Positions 22,542 to 30,797 of a DNA stretch of 33,440 nt are shown here, piece by piece. The translations under genes were made by a program, and so were the position numbers. The DNA is from Limisphaera sp. (GTDB taxonomy: Bacteria > Verrucomicrobiota > Verrucomicrobiia > Limisphaerales > Limisphaeraceae): contig JAOADM010000013.1 of assembly GCA_026417315.1 (NCBI GenBank), positions 1-33,440 of the forward strand, given 5' to 3'. The notes beneath the pieces were generated by a model. It ran no database searches, was not told the DNA's origin, and was given only the letters and a program-made list of their open reading frames with translations. Every line of letters starts with the position of its first letter. Within the stretch, counting starts at the first letter, position 1.

Positions 22542-23399
22542 TCAAGCCGGCTGGCCCAGGCGCCCGGGCAGATGGCGACGCTGCAAATACCGTTCGAGCA
22601 GGTCGTCCCGCAAGATCAGGAGGGATTCGGGGGCCAGGCGGCGCTCGCCCAGCAGGGCCACCCCGTCGGCGTACTTGGCGGAACTGAGCTGGCGCAACCC
22701 GAAGGTCCGCACCAGATCGCCCATCCAGTTCGGGAACCGACCCGTGAACTTCAGCTCCAGGATCACTTCCGGCTCGAACGGCATGACCGGGTTTTCCATT
22801 TCCGTTTTGAGCTCCGGAGTGCTCTGCGGCTCGCTGCAGACCTGACGGTCCAGGCAGATGCGTACGGCGTTGCTGCCGGGGCTGACCCAGGCCTCGCGCA
22901 GATAGCTGACGTGGGTTCTGGGTTTGGCATTCAGGTCGGAGATGCGCCGGCAGAACTCCTGGAGCGCCTCCAACTGATGGGGTTTTTGGGAAATCAAAAA
23001 GGACGGGTCGGGCAACTGGCCGGACAGCAGGGGAGCGACGGCATCCTTGCGAATGGCACAACGCTGTTTGAGGATCGCCTCGTTGACCCGCCGTTTGATC
23101 TCGCAAAAAGCGGGCGTATCGGGGTTGTCGTCGTAGTACCGGATGCGAAGCTTGAACCGGTTCTTGTTGCTGTTGAACACATCCCAGAAACACCGCAGGT
23201 CGTCGGAGTCCAGGTAGAGGCTGTGGATGCGGTACGAATAGTTCGGCTTGTCGACCCCGTACTCGTCCGGCTCCAGGTAGCCCCGGACAAACTCGCGGAT
23301 GGCCCGGGCGGTGTCTTCGTCCACCCGGTATTTCAGTTCAAAGCGTTGTAATTGGACCTTGTCTTCCACAGCCCATGCCGGGGTGTGCCGCTGCCGCAC
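22542..23399 (-). CDS. VTC-domain (polyphosphate polymerase-like) protein
   Basis: A 285-residue triphosphate-tunnel enzyme of the VTC type; in yeast the homologous Vtc4 domain makes polyphosphate from ATP. Tunnel residues are visible on successive strands: RFELKYRV (Glu and Lys), RIHSLYLDSDDL, RFKLRIRYYDD, CEIKRR, VSYLREAW, VRICLDRQV, VILELKF and SAKYADGV. The hydrophobic character is low, so the domain is cytoplasmic and probably membrane-associated through DUF4956. The start is a GTG at 23399; another GTG at 23369 would place the ELKYR strand nearer the N-terminus and is equally plausible. First gene of the minus-strand operon. Whether the product is polyphosphate is inference. Confidence 0.85.
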   Translation of the reverse strand: MRQRHTPAWAVEDKVQLQRFELKYRVDEDTARAIREFVRGYLEPDEYGVDKPNYSYRIHSLYLDSDDLRCFWDVFNSNKNRFKLRIRYYDDNPDTPAFCEIKRRVNEAILKQRCAIRKDAVAPLLSGQLPDPSFLISQKPHQLEALQEFCRRISDLNAKPRTHVSYLREAWVSPGSNAVRICLDRQVCSEPQSTPELKTEMENPVMPFEPEVILELKFTGRFPNWMGDLVRTFGLRQLSSAKYADGVALLGERRLAPESLLILRDDLLERYLQRRHLPGRLGQPA

Positions 23400-24324
23400 G
23401 ACCGGCCCACGGTTTCAAGCCCCCTTCTTGGTCCTTGAGTCGGGCGGCCGACCTCGTCGCTGCCAAGGCGGCGCCATCGGCGCACCCACTTCCCACTAAC
23501 CATTGGCCATGCGTGCCGCGTTGGCAATCCTTTTCGTAGGGCGGCCGGGGCGTCCGGGGGACGGCCCTGCGCCTTGTGCTCGAGAACAAAGCCTCATGGG
23601 AGGGCGACCAGAAGCGGGGCCCGGCGCCCTCCATCCATTCCTTTATCGGCGAAGGGCCGTGGCGGCTTGAGCTGCTCCTGCCCTGCCAGCGCAGGCAAGC
23701 CGGCGGAAGAGACCTTCGCCTCGCTGCACGGGAGTTTGGGCACTGCGAAACCGGGGACCCCACAGGCCGAGACCGACCGCTCGAGAAGCGGCCCGCCATG
23801 CCCGCGCAGTTGCGGAGAATCCGCCGTAGCGAGAGCAGCAAGCTCGACGTGGGCGGCTTGCCGGGGTGTCGATTCCGGAGGGCCCGAGCCTGCGACGTCG
23901 TTCCCGATGGCATCCAAGATGGCCGCACCCATTCGCCCCTGTCCGGAGCCCGGAGCCACTCCGCCCGACAGGAGATGGCGACCGGGAAAAGCGCTCGGCC
24001 CGGCCGCGGCGGCTCCGTGTCGGGTGTGTTTCATCGGCCGGGGCCTGGCCCGTTTTCTTCCCGGCCGTCGGGCGAGGGGCGGTCGGGAACTTCGAACAAA
24101 TGTCCGATGGGCAGCGGGAGGCCTGCGGCCCAGACTGGCTGCGGAAGGGCAGGACGATCACGGAGTGCGAGCAAAGTGATCCCGCAGCCCGGGGTTTGGC
24201 GGCCGGCATCGGGCCCGGGAAAAGCAATATTCGGAGTCGATCTTGTTCACGTACCAGGTCTCTTGACACTGCCTGTGGCAGGCGGCACGGTGATGCGGAA
24301 GCTGCAATCCCCTGGTCCTCGCTC
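23400..24324. other. Divergent intergenic region, no gene found
   Basis: About 925 bases between the VTC operon (minus) and the prepilin gene (plus). Open frames exist on both strands but look like random GC-rich sequence. TTGACA at 24263-24268 is followed by a small CTGCC-TGT-GGCAG hairpin but has no -10 partner. The six-base inverted repeat GATCAC/GTGATC at 24156-24181 may be chance. Confidence 0.5.
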
Positions 24325-25119
24325 ATGAAACCGGTGAAAAAGTGGCCTTGCGAAGTGCCGGCACGCAGCTGGCGGGCGTTCACCCTGATCGAGCTGTTGG
24401 TTGTCATTGCGATCATTGCCATTTTGGCGGGGATGCTTTTGCCAGCACTGTCGAAGGCCAAGGCCAAGGCGGGCCAGGCCCGCTGTTACAGCAATCTGCG
24501 GCAGATCACGGTCGGGTTCATGATGTACATCGACGCCCACCAGGGAATCTTTCCGGCCTGTGCTTCGGCCAACACGTACGGCTTCCAACCGGAGGACTGG
24601 ATCTACTGGCGGCGAAACCTGCCCCAGTACCCCATCGAGCGCAGCCCCATCGCGCCGTACATCGGCAACATGAGCAGCAACCTGTTCCGGTGCCCTCTGG
24701 ATCTGGACGACCGGGAGCGTATCCTGCAGGCCAATCCGGCCAACGGCCCTTATCTGTACAGCTACAGTCTCACCAGTTTCAGTCTGGAGTCGGGCCGCTC
24801 CCCGGGCATGGCGTCCATTCGCCAGGGCCAAACCTTTTATCCGTTCCGGCAGGTGAACATCAGGAACCCGGCCAAAAAGATCATGCTGGCCGAGGAACAG
24901 TCGTCCTACCTGGCCCAGGAGGTTTCGCGGCCGAACTTGAACGTCATCAATGACGGCCGCTGGGTGCCGCAGAGCACGTACAATCCCAACCCCAGCGGCG
25001 GCGATGTGCTCACCAGTCGGCACAGCAAACGGGCCAATGTGGGATTTGCGGACGGGCATGCCAGTGCGGTGCATCACACGTATGGATTCGATCCTGCCAA
25101 TTCGCGGCCGGACTTGTGA
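24325..25119 (+). CDS. Type II secretion/pilus-like prepilin (pseudopilin)
   Basis: A 264-residue prepilin-like protein. After a 17-residue basic leader (MKPVKKWPCEVPARSWR) comes the class III signal AFTLIELLVVIAIIAILAGM, with Phe at +1 and Glu at +5, processed by a prepilin peptidase. The helix then continues (LLPALSKAKAKAGQARCYSNLRQI), matching the G-type pseudopilins that Verrucomicrobiota and Planctomycetota carry in many copies. The body ends with the family's SRHSKRANVGFADGHASAVH block. The ATG at 24325 is chosen for the leader; the frame is open 150 codons upstream but that part is not protein-like. The downstream lipoprotein gene overlaps its end. No secretion machinery genes are adjacent. 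Confidence 0.9.
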   Translation: MKPVKKWPCEVPARSWRAFTLIELLVVIAIIAILAGMLLPALSKAKAKAGQARCYSNLRQITVGFMMYIDAHQGIFPACASANTYGFQPEDWIYWRRNLPQYPIERSPIAPYIGNMSSNLFRCPLDLDDRERILQANPANGPYLYSYSLTSFSLESGRSPGMASIRQGQTFYPFRQVNIRNPAKKIMLAEEQSSYLAQEVSRPNLNVINDGRWVPQSTYNPNPSGGDVLTSRHSKRANVGFADGHASAVHHTYGFDPANSRPDL

Positions 25120-25558
25120 GAAGGGATTCCTCCGGACTGACTCGATCGTTCGGTCGCGGCCGGGTTGGATACGTGGCGCATGCCTCGGCTTGGTCGCAGG
25201 GGCTCTGGTCTTGGGCGTAGCCGGATGCAAGCGGGCCGAAGAGTCGGCCGCCCCGAACAATGGCGCACCAGCTCCGGAGGTCCTGGGTGAGCCGGTCCGC
25301 ACGGAGACGCCGTTGCCTCCGCCGCCTGCCCCGGTCGCTGCTGTCGCAGAGAACCGCCTTCACAAAGGGGTACGGGGAACGATGGATCCGTTCCTGACGG
25401 AGCAGCTTCGGATTTTCGTCAAACAGGCGGGACGGTTGCCGGTGAGCTTTGCGGAGTTTGCCGGGCAGCGCTTGGACAGTGTGCCCGGCCCGCCCCCCGG
25501 GCATCGCTGGGTGATCGACGCCGAGACGATCACGGTGAAGGCCGTTCCGGTGCAATGA
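25082..25558 (+). CDS. Small lipoprotein paired with the prepilin
   Basis: A 158-residue lipoprotein. The only usable start with a full signal is the ATG at 25082, inside the last 38 bases of the prepilin gene, which implies coupling. A long basic leader (about 32 residues, many Arg) precedes LGLVAGALVLGVAGC; the lipobox is VAGC and lipid is added at Cys49. A Pro/Ala-rich linker follows (LPPPPAPVAAVAEN). The conserved-looking C-terminal domain has MDPFLTEQLRIFVKQAGRLP and ends RWVIDAETITVKAV. I recall prepilins followed by such small proteins elsewhere in the phylum; function unknown, possibly periplasmic support of pseudopilin assembly. Confidence 0.7.
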   Translation: MDSILPIRGRTCEKGFLRTDSIVRSRPGWIRGACLGLVAGALVLGVAGCKRAEESAAPNNGAPAPEVLGEPVRTETPLPPPPAPVAAVAENRLHKGVRGTMDPFLTEQLRIFVKQAGRLPVSFAEFAGQRLDSVPGPPPGHRWVIDAETITVKAVPVQ

Positions 25559-26143
25559 GTCGCCGGGGTCCTGGTGCGTGCCGCAGCGGCTCCTGCAGCT
25601 ACTGCCGGAGGCGCCGTCGACTTTTTGGTGGCTCACTGTGGGGCGGGGTGGTGCTTCGGCAGGCGATTTGCGGGGGTGGGCTCACTCGCAAGATCAGATC
25701 GTCTGTTGCCCACGACCAGGGCCGGGCGCAACAGGGAGACGATCTCTTTTCAGCCGCGGCGTTGTCACCGATCTCGTGCTGTGCGCCGTGGAATTGCAGA
25801 GCCGGCTCTCGAACCCGGTCTCTGCCTGGCTCGAACCCATGCGGCGCCCCAGCGAGATGAACCTCCCTCTGATCTGCCGCTTCGCTTGGATCACACGGGT
25901 CAGCGCCGAGACCGAACAGGCGAGGCGAAAGGTTGCCGTCCCAAGCCGGTCCGGGGCCGAGTCCATGACCCGGGCCGCCACGTCTCGACTCCGACAGCCC
26001 TGCAGTGGGATCACTGGCTGTCCGGGGGGCCTTTCCGGAACCGGAGGGTGAAGCGCGCGGACTGCGGCGGGTGCGGTGCCCGACCCGCTGTGGATCGGAA
26101 GTGGACAGGGGGTTGGCAAGGGGGCCGGCCCTTGCGCCGGCTC
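25559..26143. other. Intergenic region before the tRNA cluster
   Basis: About 590 bases with no recognisable gene, repeat or terminator. Frames on both strands are open for long stretches but have no domain; the minus-strand frames simply run through the antisense of the tRNAs. Confidence 0.5.
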
Positions 26144-26172
26144 TTGACCCTGGGACGGGCTCGACGTAGTGT
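26144..26172 (+). promoter_or_regulatory. Promoter of tRNA-His/tRNA-Arg
   Basis: TTGACC (26144-26149) and TAGTGT (26167-26172) are 17 bases apart, a good sigma70-type pair, with the first tRNA base 16 bases further on. Best promoter match in the window. Confidence 0.65.
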
Positions 26173-26187
26173 GCTGAGCGATTGAGC

Positions 26188-26266
26188 GGTGGTCGTAGCT
26201 CAGCCTGGTTAGAGCCCCAGATTGTGGATCTGGCTGTCGCGGGTTCAAATCCCGTCGACCACCCCA
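26188..26266 (+). tRNA. tRNA-His (GTG)
   Basis: Acceptor GTGGTCG/CGACCAC with the extra G at -1 (26188) facing C73 (26263), the histidine identity pair. Anticodon loop TTGTGGA gives GTG; T arm CGGG-TTCAAAT-CCCG. CCA is encoded at 26264-26266. Confidence 0.95.
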
Positions 26267-26275
26267 TTTCCTTTT

Positions 26276-26297
26276 CCCGGCGGTGACGTGCGCCGGG
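26276..26297. repeat. Inverted repeat between tRNA-His and tRNA-Arg
   Basis: CCCGGCG (26276-26282) and CGCCGGG (26291-26297) make a 7-base-pair stem with an 8-base loop, followed only by TTTG. It could be a weak terminator or a processing hairpin in a joint tRNA transcript. Confidence 0.4.
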
Positions 26298-26305
26298 TTT
26301 GTGGC

Positions 26306-26382
26306 GCATCCGTAGCTCAATTGGATAGAGCTTCTGACTTCGGATCAGAAGGTTGCAGGTTCGAGTCCTGCCGGATGCGCCA
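26306..26382 (+). tRNA. tRNA-Arg (TCG)
   Basis: Acceptor GCATCCG/CGGATGC, anticodon stem TCTGA/TCAGA with loop CTTCGGA (anticodon TCG, reads CGA), T arm GCAGG-TTCGAGT-CCTGC, discriminator G, encoded CCA at 26380-26382. No separate promoter; probably transcribed with tRNA-His. Confidence 0.95.
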
Positions 26383-26405
26383 GTTGCTTGTTTTGGATCC
26401 GGGGC

Positions 26406-26433
26406 TTGCGCCCTGCGACGGGCCGATTATGCT
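26406..26433 (+). promoter_or_regulatory. Candidate promoter of tRNA-Cys
   Basis: TTGCGC (26406-26411) and TATGCT (26428-26433) are 16 bases apart, and the tRNA begins 19 bases downstream. A moderate sigma70 match in the expected place. Confidence 0.45.
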
Positions 26434-26451
26434 TTCATTGGTGCGAGCAGA

Positions 26452-26526
26452 GGCGGGGTAGCCAAGTGGTAAGGCAGGGCTCTGCAAAAGCCCCATACGT
26501 CGGTTCGATTCCGACCCTCGCCTCCA
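26452..26526 (+). tRNA. tRNA-Cys (GCA)
   Basis: Acceptor GGCGGGG/CCTCGCC with one G-T pair, anticodon loop CTGCAAA (anticodon GCA), T arm TCGG-TTCGATT-CCGA, discriminator T as expected for cysteine, encoded CCA at 26524-26526. A seven-T run follows at once (26528-26534) and may help end the transcript. Confidence 0.95.
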
Positions 26527-26904
26527 GTTTTTTTGGTGCCGGGCGCGTCCACGGTCCTGGCTGAGTTTCTTCGGGAGCCTTCATTCGCATGTGCCAGGGA
26601 TTCGTTTTGCTCCGGGGCGGGTTTGTCTCCGGCGGCCGGCCTTTTTTCCTGAACCCGGTGTCGGCTCCGTTTTCGCTGTTGGCACAAGCGTGGCGGAGCG
26701 CGAGAGCCGTTGCAGTGCGGGGTGTCGGGGAGGAGAGAAGCCGGCCCGCCTGGCGCGGAATTGCCGAGGGTTTCGTTGCACAACGATCGGCGTTTTGGGA
26801 GCCGCTCATCATCCGGGCACCTGCTGTCGAAGCCGAGGGACGGGGAGGTTTCGTCCGGGGGCTTTGCACTTGAGTGCCGGGGTCCGTGCCGTAGGCTCGG
26901 GTGC
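26527..26904. other. Intergenic region before trpD
   Basis: About 380 bases. The trpD frame is open back to 26710, but no family sequence is found before 26905. Apart from the T-run after tRNA-Cys, no attenuator-like Trp codon run, hairpin series or clear promoter was seen. Confidence 0.45.
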
Positions 26905-27960
26905 GTGTTGGAGACGTTGACCCGTCAATTGCTGGCCGGCGAGTCGCTCGGACCCGAACAGGTGCGGGCGGCGGTGGATCGGCTGGTGAACGAGCAGGTG
27001 TCCGCGGAGACCAAGGCGGAGTTTTTAACTGCCCTGGCGCGCAAGGGCGAAACGCCCGACGAAATTGCCGGCTTTGCGCGAGAACTTCGGGCCCGGGCCG
27101 TGGTGCCGCCGGTGGACCCGGAGTGGCGGAAAGGCCGGGTGATTTTGGACGTGGTGGGGACGGGCGGCGATCGAGCCGGCACGTTCAACATTTCCACCGC
27201 GGTGGCGTTGCTTTGTGCCGCGGCGGGGGTGCCCGTGGCCAAACACGGGAACCGTGCGGTGACCTCGCGGGCGGGCAGCGCAGACGTATTGGAGGCGTTG
27301 GGGATCCCCATCCAGCAGTCGCCGGCCGAGGCGGCGCGCGCCTTGCAAGTCCGGGGGTTCGCCTTCTTTTTTGCGCCCCTGTATCATCCGGCATTCCGCC
27401 ACATTGCACCGGCGCGGCGCCTGTGTGCCGAGCGGGGCCAGCGCACCATCTTCAACTATCTCGGTCCCCTGCTGAACCCGGTGGTGCCGGATGCCCAGTT
27501 GATGGGAGTGCCGCGACCCGACCTGTGCGCGCCCCTGGCCCGTGTATTGCAGTCCCTGGGAGTCCGGCGGGGCTTGGTGGTGTGCGGAGAAATCACCGAA
27601 GCCACGGGGGCCAGGGTGTATCTGGACGAGGCCTGCCCTGCGGGATCGAATACCGTGGCGGGCTTTGGTCTGGGCGATTCTCCAACATGTGCGGGGTGGG
27701 AAATGCCGCCGCGGCCATCGTCCTCGGCGAGCCTGGAGGATCTGCGGGGTGGCGATGCGGCTGCGAACGCCGCACTGTTGGAAAGGCTCTTGCGGGGAGA
27801 AGACCGGGGGCCCCGTCGAGAGGCGGTGTTGTTCAATGCCGCGGCTGCGTTGTGGGTGGCGGGTGCGGCGACGTCGCTCACCGAGGGCTGGGCAGTGGCG
27901 GAAAGGGTGCTTGCCGAGGGACGGGCCGCGCACAAGTTGGAGGAGCTGCGGCGCGGGTGA
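26905..27960 (+). CDS. trpD: Anthranilate phosphoribosyltransferase
   Basis: A 351-residue enzyme that joins anthranilate to phosphoribosyl diphosphate, the second step of tryptophan synthesis. The start is taken as the GTG at 26905 (LETLTRQLLAGESLGPEQV follows). Helical N-terminal domain with KAEFLTALARKGETPDEIAG; then the diphosphate loop DVVGTGGDRAGTFNISTA (GTGGD at 85-89), KHGNRAVTSRAGSADVLEALG, HPAFRHIAPARR and RTIFNYLGPLLNPV, all hallmarks. The C-terminal half (GEITEATGARVYLDEACPAG, EAVLFNAAAALWVAG) is normal. Other trp genes are not in the window, so the pathway is scattered in this genome. Confidence 0.93.
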   Translation: MLETLTRQLLAGESLGPEQVRAAVDRLVNEQVSAETKAEFLTALARKGETPDEIAGFARELRARAVVPPVDPEWRKGRVILDVVGTGGDRAGTFNISTAVALLCAAAGVPVAKHGNRAVTSRAGSADVLEALGIPIQQSPAEAARALQVRGFAFFFAPLYHPAFRHIAPARRLCAERGQRTIFNYLGPLLNPVVPDAQLMGVPRPDLCAPLARVLQSLGVRRGLVVCGEITEATGARVYLDEACPAGSNTVAGFGLGDSPTCAGWEMPPRPSSSASLEDLRGGDAAANAALLERLLRGEDRGPRREAVLFNAAAALWVAGAATSLTEGWAVAERVLAEGRAAHKLEELRRG

Positions 27961-28515
27961 AGGGCAGGCGGAAGGCTGCGCGTGTCGAGCCCGGCGTCAT
28001 CCTGCCCGACTATGCGTTTGCCCGGGGCTGACTCATGTCGGGCAGTGGGCCAACCGGCGTGGTTTCTGCGACCTCTCCCGGGATCCGGATGTTCTGTGCA
28101 GGAGATGTCCCGGGTTCGGGTAAACGCTTCCGTTGTCGATGCCCGGTCATGACCCCGGTCGGTGGTTCGAGCGGACAATGCCGTGGAGTTTTGGGTCGAG
28201 AGTCCGGAGCAGGGTCGGATCGTTTTTGATCGTTTGGCCAGCCCAACTCGGCGCGGCGCCCCGAGTTGGCAGGATGCGCCGGCTTGTGCGGCGCGTGAAG
28301 CGGCGGCCGCCCAGGGAGACGACTCATCTCCCAGCGCCGACTGCCCGCTGACAAGCCCCGGGTCGGAACGCCCTCGCGGGGTCGCGCCGTGTGCGCGGTT
28401 CTCCGGGTGCTTGTTGGGTCCATGTGCTTCTTCGACCCCGGGAGTGTAGAAACGTGTGGCTGACTTGCGAGGGCGGGTGCAGGGGCGCAGACTGACTCGC
28501 GAGGTTGAAGCACGC
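27961..28515. other. Intergenic region after trpD
   Basis: About 550 bases without a credible gene. CTGCCCGAC (28002-28010) and GTCGGGCAG (28037-28045) form a 9-base inverted repeat with a 26-base centre but no T-run. The frame of the next gene is open to a GTG at 28456. Confidence 0.45.
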
Positions 28516-29724
28516 ATGAACAGCGACGCCTCCCATGCGCCAACAGGCCCGACGGGAGTCCGAGCCTTGCCCTTGGAGCAGGTGCGGGTACGACCCCTGG
28601 CGGAGCGGCAGAGCTTGAGTCGGCTGGAGCAGATTTTGATATCCCCGGACGATTCCCCGCCCGTGCTTTCCGAGCCGGTGGCAGAGCTGGTGGCAGAAGC
28701 GGCGGACCGGATCCGACAGGCTCGTGCCACCGGCGCGGCGGTGATGCTCATCTACGGGGCGCACCTGGTGAAGAACGGCTTGATGGACGTGGTGATCCGG
28801 TTGATGGAGCGCGGCTGGATCACGCACCTGGCCACCAACGGAGCGGGCACGATTCACGATTGGGAACTGGCATTCCTGGGGCGAACGGAGGAGAGCGTGC
28901 GCGCGCATGTGGCGCAGGGGTGTTTTGGGACGTGGGACGAGACGGGGCGATACCTGCATCTGGCGCTGGCCGTCGGGGCGCTCCGGGGCGAGGGCTGGGG
29001 GCGCAGCCTGGGCCGGTTCATCGCCGAGGAGGGGTTGGAACTGCCGGAGCCCGGGGCGTTGGAGCAGGCCATTCGCCAGAGCCCCCAGGATCCCCGGACG
29101 CCGGCCCGCGCCGAATTGTTGCAAATGATCGTGCGGCACGGGCTGGCCCCGGGACGCTGGACCGTGAAACATCCGCACAAGGCGCACTCGTTACCGGCGC
29201 GTGCGTTCGAACTGGGCATCCCGTTCACGGTGCATCCCGGCATCGGATACGACATCATTGCCACGCATCCGTGGTTCAACGGGGCGGTGCTGGGGCGGGC
29301 TGCGCAACTGGATTTTGCGCTGTTCGGCGGATCGGTGGAGCGGCTCGACGGCGGGGTGGTCCTGTCGGTGGGCTCGGCCATCATGGGCCCGCAGGTGTTC
29401 GAAAAGAGCCTGAGTTGCGTGAACAATTTGCGGTTGCAGGCGGGCCGTCCCACGGTCCGGGGCCATACCATCTATGTGGTGGACCTGCAGGATGGCGGAG
29501 GTTGGGACTGGTCCCGGGGCGAACCTCCCAAGGACAACCCGGCCTACTACCTGCGCTTTTGCAAGAGTTATGCGCGCATGGGCGGCTGCATGCGGTATGT
29601 GCAGAGCGACAACCGGATGTTCCTGTCGGGGCTCTGGCATCGGCTGAAAGGAGAAGCAGTCGGGGCGACGCCCGGGGCACGGGCCGCGGCCCTTTCGGAG
29701 GATGCGATCGGAGACGGGTCATGA
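28516..29724 (+). CDS. Deoxyhypusine-synthase-like conserved protein
   Basis: A 402-residue protein from the ATG at 28516 (a GTG at 28456 would add 20 basic residues). Residues about 70-130 look like the NAD-binding half of the deoxyhypusine synthase fold: AVMLIYGAHLVKNGLMDVVI, then THLATNGAGTIHDWELAFLG. Later blocks are GIPFTVHPGIGYDII, LDFALFGGSVERLDGG, VVLSVGSAIMGPQVFEKSLS and the tail FCKSYARMGGCMRYVQSDNR. The catalytic Lys-His-His region of true deoxyhypusine or homospermidine synthases was not found, so the reaction is probably different. I recall such proteins in Planctomycetota and Verrucomicrobiota, without a known function. The next gene, a sugar-kinase-family protein, overlaps by four bases (ATGA), so the two probably act together. 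Confidence 0.55.
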   Translation: MNSDASHAPTGPTGVRALPLEQVRVRPLAERQSLSRLEQILISPDDSPPVLSEPVAELVAEAADRIRQARATGAAVMLIYGAHLVKNGLMDVVIRLMERGWITHLATNGAGTIHDWELAFLGRTEESVRAHVAQGCFGTWDETGRYLHLALAVGALRGEGWGRSLGRFIAEEGLELPEPGALEQAIRQSPQDPRTPARAELLQMIVRHGLAPGRWTVKHPHKAHSLPARAFELGIPFTVHPGIGYDIIATHPWFNGAVLGRAAQLDFALFGGSVERLDGGVVLSVGSAIMGPQVFEKSLSCVNNLRLQAGRPTVRGHTIYVVDLQDGGGWDWSRGEPPKDNPAYYLRFCKSYARMGGCMRYVQSDNRMFLSGLWHRLKGEAVGATPGARAAALSEDAIGDGS

Positions 29725-30761
29725 CGCCGAAACGTTTGCGCGAATTGACCGGCCGGTACGGCAAACTGCGCATCGCCGTGGTGGGCGACTTTTGCTTGGA
29801 CCGTTACCTGGAGATCGATCCGGCGCGTCGGGAGCGATCCCTGGAGACCGGCCTGCCCGTGTACAACGTCGTGCGGGTTCGGGCGCAGCCGGGGGCGGCC
29901 GGGACGATCGTGAACAATCTGGTGGCGGCGGGCGTGGGGCGGATTCACGCCGTGGGTTTTTGTGGCGAGGACGGCGAAGGCTATGAGTTGCGGCGGGCAT
30001 TGGCGGGGCTGCCCGGCGTGGCGCTGGACGATTTCCTGCAGACCCCGTGTCGGCGGACGTTTACCTACACGAAGCCGTTGGTGATGGAGCCGGGCCGACC
30101 GCCACGGGAACTGAACCGGCTGGATCTCAAGAACTGGACGCCCACCCCGCGCGGGGTGAGTCGCGCGCTCGCCGAGTCGGTGCGGCGGCTGGCGACGGAG
30201 CTGGATGCGATGATTCTGTTGGACCAGGTGGATGTGGCGGGCACGGGGGTGCTCACGGCAGAGGTGTTGCGGGCGGTGCGCGAGGCACTCGAACGGGAAC
30301 CGGACCTGTTGGTGTTGGCGGACAGCCGTCGGGGGCTGCGCGGGTTTCCCGCCGTCCTGTGGAAGATGAACGTACGGGAGCTGGGCCTGTTGTTGGGGGC
30401 CCGGCGGCGGTTGTCGGGACACGCGCTGGTGGCTGCGGCGTTGCGACTGGCGCAGCGGAACCGGCAGCCGGTGGTGGTGACCCTGGGGGAGCGCGGTCTG
30501 TTGGGTGCCTGGCCGACCGGAAATCATTGGCACGTCCCGGCATTCCCGGTGCGGGGGCCGATCGATGTGGTGGGCGCCGGCGACGCGGTCAGTGCGCATT
30601 TGATGGCGGCGCTGGCGGCGGGAGCGACGCCGGAGGAGGCTTTGTGGCTGGCCAATGCGGCTGCCTCGGTGGTCATTCACAAACTGGGGACCACCGGCAC
30701 GGCCACCCCGCGGGAATTGGAGCAGGTCCTGCGTGGCGGAGGGCCCGCGGCCGGGAATTGA
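29721..30761 (+). CDS. PfkB-family carbohydrate kinase
   Basis: A 346-residue ribokinase-fold kinase. It opens with LRIAVVGDFCLDRYLEID, similar to the kinase half of RfaE/HldE; QPGAAGTIVNNLVAAGVGRI replaces the usual GGA-N motif region; the C-terminal motif is DVVGAGDAVSAHLMAALAAG with catalytic base Asp288. ATP site LGERGLLGAW and the final LANAAASVVIHKLGT are standard. No nucleotidyltransferase domain is fused. Start ATG at 29721 overlaps the stop of the DHS-like gene. The substrate could be a heptose phosphate or another sugar; the sequence does not tell. malQ begins 36 bases later. Confidence 0.85.
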   Translation: MTPKRLRELTGRYGKLRIAVVGDFCLDRYLEIDPARRERSLETGLPVYNVVRVRAQPGAAGTIVNNLVAAGVGRIHAVGFCGEDGEGYELRRALAGLPGVALDDFLQTPCRRTFTYTKPLVMEPGRPPRELNRLDLKNWTPTPRGVSRALAESVRRLATELDAMILLDQVDVAGTGVLTAEVLRAVREALEREPDLLVLADSRRGLRGFPAVLWKMNVRELGLLLGARRRLSGHALVAAALRLAQRNRQPVVVTLGERGLLGAWPTGNHWHVPAFPVRGPIDVVGAGDAVSAHLMAALAAGATPEEALWLANAAASVVIHKLGTTGTATPRELEQVLRGGGPAAGN

Positions 30762-30797
30762 ACGCGCACAGGGATTTGTCATGCTCTGCGCGCGTTT

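Noticed and set aside
24263-24268. Perfect TTGACA before the prepilin gene
   Set aside because: No -10-like box at 15-19 bases downstream; left as an unsupported match.
25790-25870. Minus-strand stretches resembling tRNA T-arms (GGTTCGAG)
   Set aside because: No acceptor stem or anticodon arm could be fitted around them.
25694-26320. Minus-strand frame reading GGRRDLNPRQPDPQSG
   Set aside because: This is the antisense translation of tRNA-His and tRNA-Arg, a common spurious peptide.
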